Shown: one piece after another, positions 61,550 to 64,000 of the stretch | Position numbering within the stretch: the stretch's first letter is position 1 | Layout: every line of letters starts with the position of its first letter | Assembly: GCF_016722925.1 (NCBI RefSeq) | Contig: NZ_JAEQNC010000002.1 | Coordinates: forward strand, 1 to 64,000 | Length of the DNA stretch: 64,000 nt | Direction of reading: 5' to 3' | From: Phytoamicus setariae | Lineage (GTDB): Bacteria > Pseudomonadota > Alphaproteobacteria > Rhizobiales > Rhizobiaceae | Notes under the pieces: generated by a model | The model's database searches: none | Told to the model about the DNA's origin: nothing | What the model saw: only the letters and a program-made list of their open reading frames with translations | Translations under genes and position numbers: made by a program

Positions 61550-61931
61550 GAGCTCTTGGGGCTGATGAAAATCAGGCGGGAGATATACAGTGGAGGGGAA
61601 GGATGACAACGCGCCATGGGCACACGAAACCGGGACGCGATTGCACGCTTGGGGGCAAAACTGAGACCGGGTTGGTCAACTCCATCCTCTCTCCGGTATG
61701 ATAGACATACGGCACATCTGGTGTTCAGTCCTGCCTAAGAGACCTGCCGCATAGCTGCTTGATTTTGCGTTCGCGGCGGTTGGCGGTGCGCCCAACAGCG
61801 CACTTGTTTCGTCATAGGCGCTGGACTATGTTCCGTCTGAGCGTTTAGCCATGCTGGCGCGAGAAAGCAATATGGAAGACAATTTTCCAAGGTTGCAGTG
61901 CTGCATCTGATATTCACAGGGAGAAAATGAC
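61550..61931. other. 382-base gap with no gene seen
   Basis: Between divergent GT14 and small coiled-coil genes. I see no family or palindrome here; it should contain both promoters. The ribosome binding site of the next gene (AGGGAGA) lies at its right end. Confidence 0.4.
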
Positions 61932-62078
61932 GTGGCGGATATTGCTGGAGCGAGGAAGAGATTGAAGGAAGTGAAGGCCGAGATCGCCAGCGCGAAGTCC
62001 AAGCTCACAGCGCTGAAGGCCGAACGGACTGCACTCAAGGCAAAGATCGAGGCAGAGGCGCCAAAGAAGGCGACCTGA
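61932..62078 (+). CDS. 48-residue Lys/Ala-rich coiled-coil protein in the capsule locus
   Basis: A 48-residue protein starting at a GTG with AGGGAGA upstream: MADIAGARKRLKEVKAEIAS then a heptad-like run (AKSKLTALKAERTALKAKIE) with Leu/Ala at a/d positions and basic ends. It is predicted to be a single amphipathic coiled coil. A rho-independent terminator follows 88 bases after the stop. It lies between the GT14 and the second sulfotransferase copy. No name known. It may be an assembly factor or a scaffold. Confidence 0.6.
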   Translation: MADIAGARKRLKEVKAEIASAKSKLTALKAERTALKAKIEAEAPKKAT

Positions 62079-62166
62079 GATTGTTCTGACCAGAGTGAAC
62101 GCAATGCGCCCGTCCCAAAGGGTGTTGCTCTGGCGGTTTCAGTAATCTGACCAGAATTCCAGGGCC

Positions 62167-62190
62167 GGCCGATACGTCGGCCTTTCTTTT
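62167..62190 (+). terminator. Rho-independent terminator after the coiled-coil gene
   Basis: GGCCGA and TCGGCC pair around TACG, followed by TTTCTTTT. It terminates the short coiled-coil transcript just before the next sulfotransferase gene. Confidence 0.8.
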
Positions 62191-62278
62191 GCTGTTGACA
62201 ATCCTTCGTCCTGATCGGAGAGCATTGCCACCTAGGCTCGTTGCGACGAGAATGCTTGCCAGCCGGAATGCTTGCGAT

Positions 62279-63160
62279 ATGAAAATTCATTGTCACCTCG
62301 GCGTCCACAAAACGGCGACGACCTTTATCCAGAGCCAGCTTAGTGAAAACCGCGCGCAGCTTGCCGCCGGAGGAATTGGCTATGCGGGTATCTGGACGAT
62401 CCGCAAGCACTTCACCAACGCATTCGATCGCCTTTCGTGGTTCGATCCGGTCTGGCGCCCGTTGGTTCGGCCCTATCTGCGAAAGCGCCTCGACGCATTG
62501 CTGCAGCAGCATGCGAAGGGCGAGACATTCATTTTATCGGATGAGAACCTGCTTGGGCTTATTTCGGCAAACTACGTCACCCGAAGGCTCTATCCGCGGG
62601 CCGGCGCCCGTGTCGCCATGCTCGACGGTTTGCTCCGCCCTCATGACGTGCATTATTTCATCTCCGTACGCCGCTATCCGGAGTATCTGACCTCGTCATG
62701 GCTGCAAATGGCAGCGCGCGCCAAGGCGCCGGCATTCGAGAAATACCAAGGTCGTTTCTCGCCGCCGATGCGTGGATGGACGGAAATCGTTTCAGATATC
62801 GCCCGGGCAGTCGGGCCAGAGCGGCTTACCGTGTGGACCTACGACTGGTTGCGTGATGATCCCGCCCGTGCCTTGACACTTCTAGCGCCCGGTGTTCGCC
62901 TGAATGTTCCCGAACATGAGTTGCGTCGGGAGGTCCTGCCGTCGCTGAGCATCAAGGGTCTGAAAGTCATCACCCAGCTGGAGGGGCACCTTTCCCAGAG
63001 CGAACTCAGGCGTCTCGCCAAGCTGATCCGATCGTTCCCGTTCGACGACCCCAATCCGCGTCTGGAGATATCCGATGTCGCGCTGCTGGCTGCGTTCGAT
63101 CGGAAATACGAGCAGGATCTCGAAAACATTCGAGCCTTGGGCGTCGACCTGCGCGTCTAA
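62279..63160 (+). CDS. Sulfotransferase-like protein, copy B
   Basis: A 293-residue protein related to copy A at 56948-57802: the PAPS loop GVHKTATT (residues 8-15) is followed by FIQSQLSENRAQLAAGGIGY, matching the A copy pattern (Q, L, N, LAA, GI, Y). The 3-prime phosphate motif is FISVRRYPEYLTSSWL. Start ATG 62279; the ribosome binding site is weak and an upstream start is possible. Last gene of the capsule cluster on this side. Function as for copy A. Confidence 0.78.
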   Translation: MKIHCHLGVHKTATTFIQSQLSENRAQLAAGGIGYAGIWTIRKHFTNAFDRLSWFDPVWRPLVRPYLRKRLDALLQQHAKGETFILSDENLLGLISANYVTRRLYPRAGARVAMLDGLLRPHDVHYFISVRRYPEYLTSSWLQMAARAKAPAFEKYQGRFSPPMRGWTEIVSDIARAVGPERLTVWTYDWLRDDPARALTLLAPGVRLNVPEHELRREVLPSLSIKGLKVITQLEGHLSQSELRRLAKLIRSFPFDDPNPRLEISDVALLAAFDRKYEQDLENIRALGVDLRV

Positions 63161-63294
63161 GCACGATTCCGCATGGCGGGAGTGTGCTCCAAATTCCTCT
63201 GTACACGATTCGGGTGTATCATTGATCGTGGTCAAGGCGGCGCCGTTGCTGCCAGATAAACGTGACCGGGTTACAAGGCTCAGGAGGTTGCGCG

Positions 63295-63705
63295 ATGTAC
63301 AGGAAAATTATCGTTCCGGTTGAAATGGGGCAGCTGGACAAAGGGGAGAAAATCCTCAGGAAGGCGGTGGCGCTTCTCGACGCCGGCGGCGAGATTGTCC
63401 TACTCAACGTTGCGGAAAACATCCCGGGTTATCTGACCATCGACCTGCCACCGGATTTCATTGATACCAGTGTCAAGGATGCCGAAGATCGTTTGAAGTT
63501 GCTGAGCGGCAGGTGTGATGCGGACGCCGAGATTGTCGTGCGGATCGGCTCGCCGGCGCGCGAAATCATTGCCACCGCTGACGACCTGCAGGCCGACCTG
63601 ATCATCATCGCTTCACACAGGCCCAATCTGTCAAATTATCTGCTGGGAAGCACAGCTGACCGTGTTGTTCGCCACGCCAATTGCTCGGTTCTGGTGGATC
63701 GATAA
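63295..63705 (+). CDS. Universal stress protein (UspA family)
   Basis: A 136-residue UspA-type protein. KIIVPVEMGQ at the start, and the nucleotide-binding GSTADRVVRHANCSVLV (GxxxxxxxxHxxCSVLVVR-like) at the end, with LIIIASHR, all typical. It is 32 bases upstream of the DksA/TraR-like gene, likely an operon. The GSxxxRVVRHA motif suggests ATP binding, but this is not proven. Confidence 0.9.
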   Translation: MYRKIIVPVEMGQLDKGEKILRKAVALLDAGGEIVLLNVAENIPGYLTIDLPPDFIDTSVKDAEDRLKLLSGRCDADAEIVVRIGSPAREIIATADDLQADLIIIASHRPNLSNYLLGSTADRVVRHANCSVLVDR

Positions 63706-63737
63706 ACACGAACACTTTGCCGCGATAGGAGGCGTGG

Positions 63738-64000
63738 ATGCAGGAAAGAACTGACTTTGAAACGGTGTTGAGAGCCCGGAAGGTCGAGCTGGAGGCGCGT
63801 CTGCGCAGGATCGAGGATGATCTCGACGAGCCGGCCAGCGCGGATTGGTCCGAACGCGCCGTGGAACTCCAGGATGACGAGATGCTGGAGGGCATGGGGC
63901 ATGCGGGATCTGCTGAACTGAAGGCGATTGACGCCGCCCTGGCCCGGCTGGACAAGGGCACGTTCGGCATTTGCCCGCGCTGTGGTGGTCCGGTCTCCGA
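63738..64000 (+). CDS. DksA/TraR C4-zinc-finger family protein (truncated by window end)
   Basis: The first 88 codons of a DksA/TraR-type regulator: helical N terminus with MQERTDFETVLRARKVELEARLRRIE, then ELKAIDAALARLDKGTFGICPRCGG, the first half of the C4 zinc finger. The stop and second CxxC are beyond the window. TAGGAGG precedes the ATG. It probably binds RNA polymerase; TraR-like small regulators are also possible. Confidence 0.9.
   Translation, partial: MQERTDFETVLRARKVELEARLRRIEDDLDEPASADWSERAVELQDDEMLEGMGHAGSAELKAIDAALARLDKGTFGICPRCGGPVS

Noticed and set aside
61735-62512. Minus-strand frames over the coiled-coil and copy B genes
   Set aside because: They overlap a small gene with a clear ribosome binding site and a sulfotransferase; translations show no domain.

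Overview
The window looks like chromosomal DNA from an alphaproteobacterium of the Rhizobiaceae (Rhizobium, Pararhizobium or Agrobacterium-like). The evidence is its high-GC coding style, a eukaryote-like glutamine synthetase II gene (glnII) with a divergent gstI/DUF2735 gene, a thioredoxin-type APS reductase (cysH) next to cysDN, a metal-dependent rhizobial-type asparaginase, DUF995 and DUF899 genes, and the GC-rich palindromic intergenic repeats typical of this family. No phage, transposase, CRISPR array or rRNA was seen. One tRNA-Pro(CGG) is present.

Layout. 0.2-7.6 kb: a small lipoprotein, then a dipeptide ABC transporter operon (dppABC, an unrecognised two-helix membrane protein, dppDF) and an AhpD-like protein. 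7.7-15.1 kb: a dihaem cytochrome c peroxidase, a secreted protein, an SDR oxidoreductase, a divergent SetA-like MFS/TetR pair with a palindromic operator, DUF899, two small secreted or anchored proteins, and asparaginase. 15.2-19.0 kb: a membrane protein, rpsU with a small Lys-rich gene, cspA, a pentapeptide-repeat protein and a periplasmic alpha/beta hydrolase. 19.1-28.0 kb: sulfur assimilation, with the sulfate transporter sbp-cysTWA, a four-cysteine Rrf2 regulator and cysH-cysD-cysN. 28.2-33.7 kb: a kexin-like RTX serine protease convergent with a type I secretion ABC/HlyD pair. 34.2-43.8 kb: LtrA, an SGNH hydrolase, class II aldolase, a MarR-EmrB-EmrA efflux operon, DoxX, gstI and glnII. 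43.8-51.6 kb: a polysaccharide locus (UDP-xylose synthase, GalE, cellulose-synthase-like GT2, DUF995, GH26-like), small AT-rich genes and a GH128-like glycanase. 52.0-63.2 kb: a capsule locus (KpsT, KpsM, KpsE, three glycosyltransferases, three sulfotransferases, a 48-aa coiled-coil protein). The window ends with a UspA protein and a truncated DksA/TraR-type gene.

How the parts work together. Two surface-polysaccharide systems sit side by side. The first looks synthase-dependent, with its own nucleotide-sugar epimerases and a predicted glycanase. The second is an ABC-exported capsule that is probably sulfated, because sulfotransferase genes flank and interleave with its glycosyltransferases. 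The sulfate uptake and activation genes 25-30 kb away could feed it, but the cysN here lacks an APS kinase domain, so PAPS must be made by a cysC or cysNC elsewhere. The KpsT of the capsule locus has lost several residues normally needed for ATP hydrolysis, which is the most unusual single gene in the window. Two ABC transporter operons (dpp and sbp-cysTWA) both carry a perfect hairpin between the binding-protein gene and the permease genes. This is an arrangement expected to keep binding-protein mRNA more abundant than permease mRNA.
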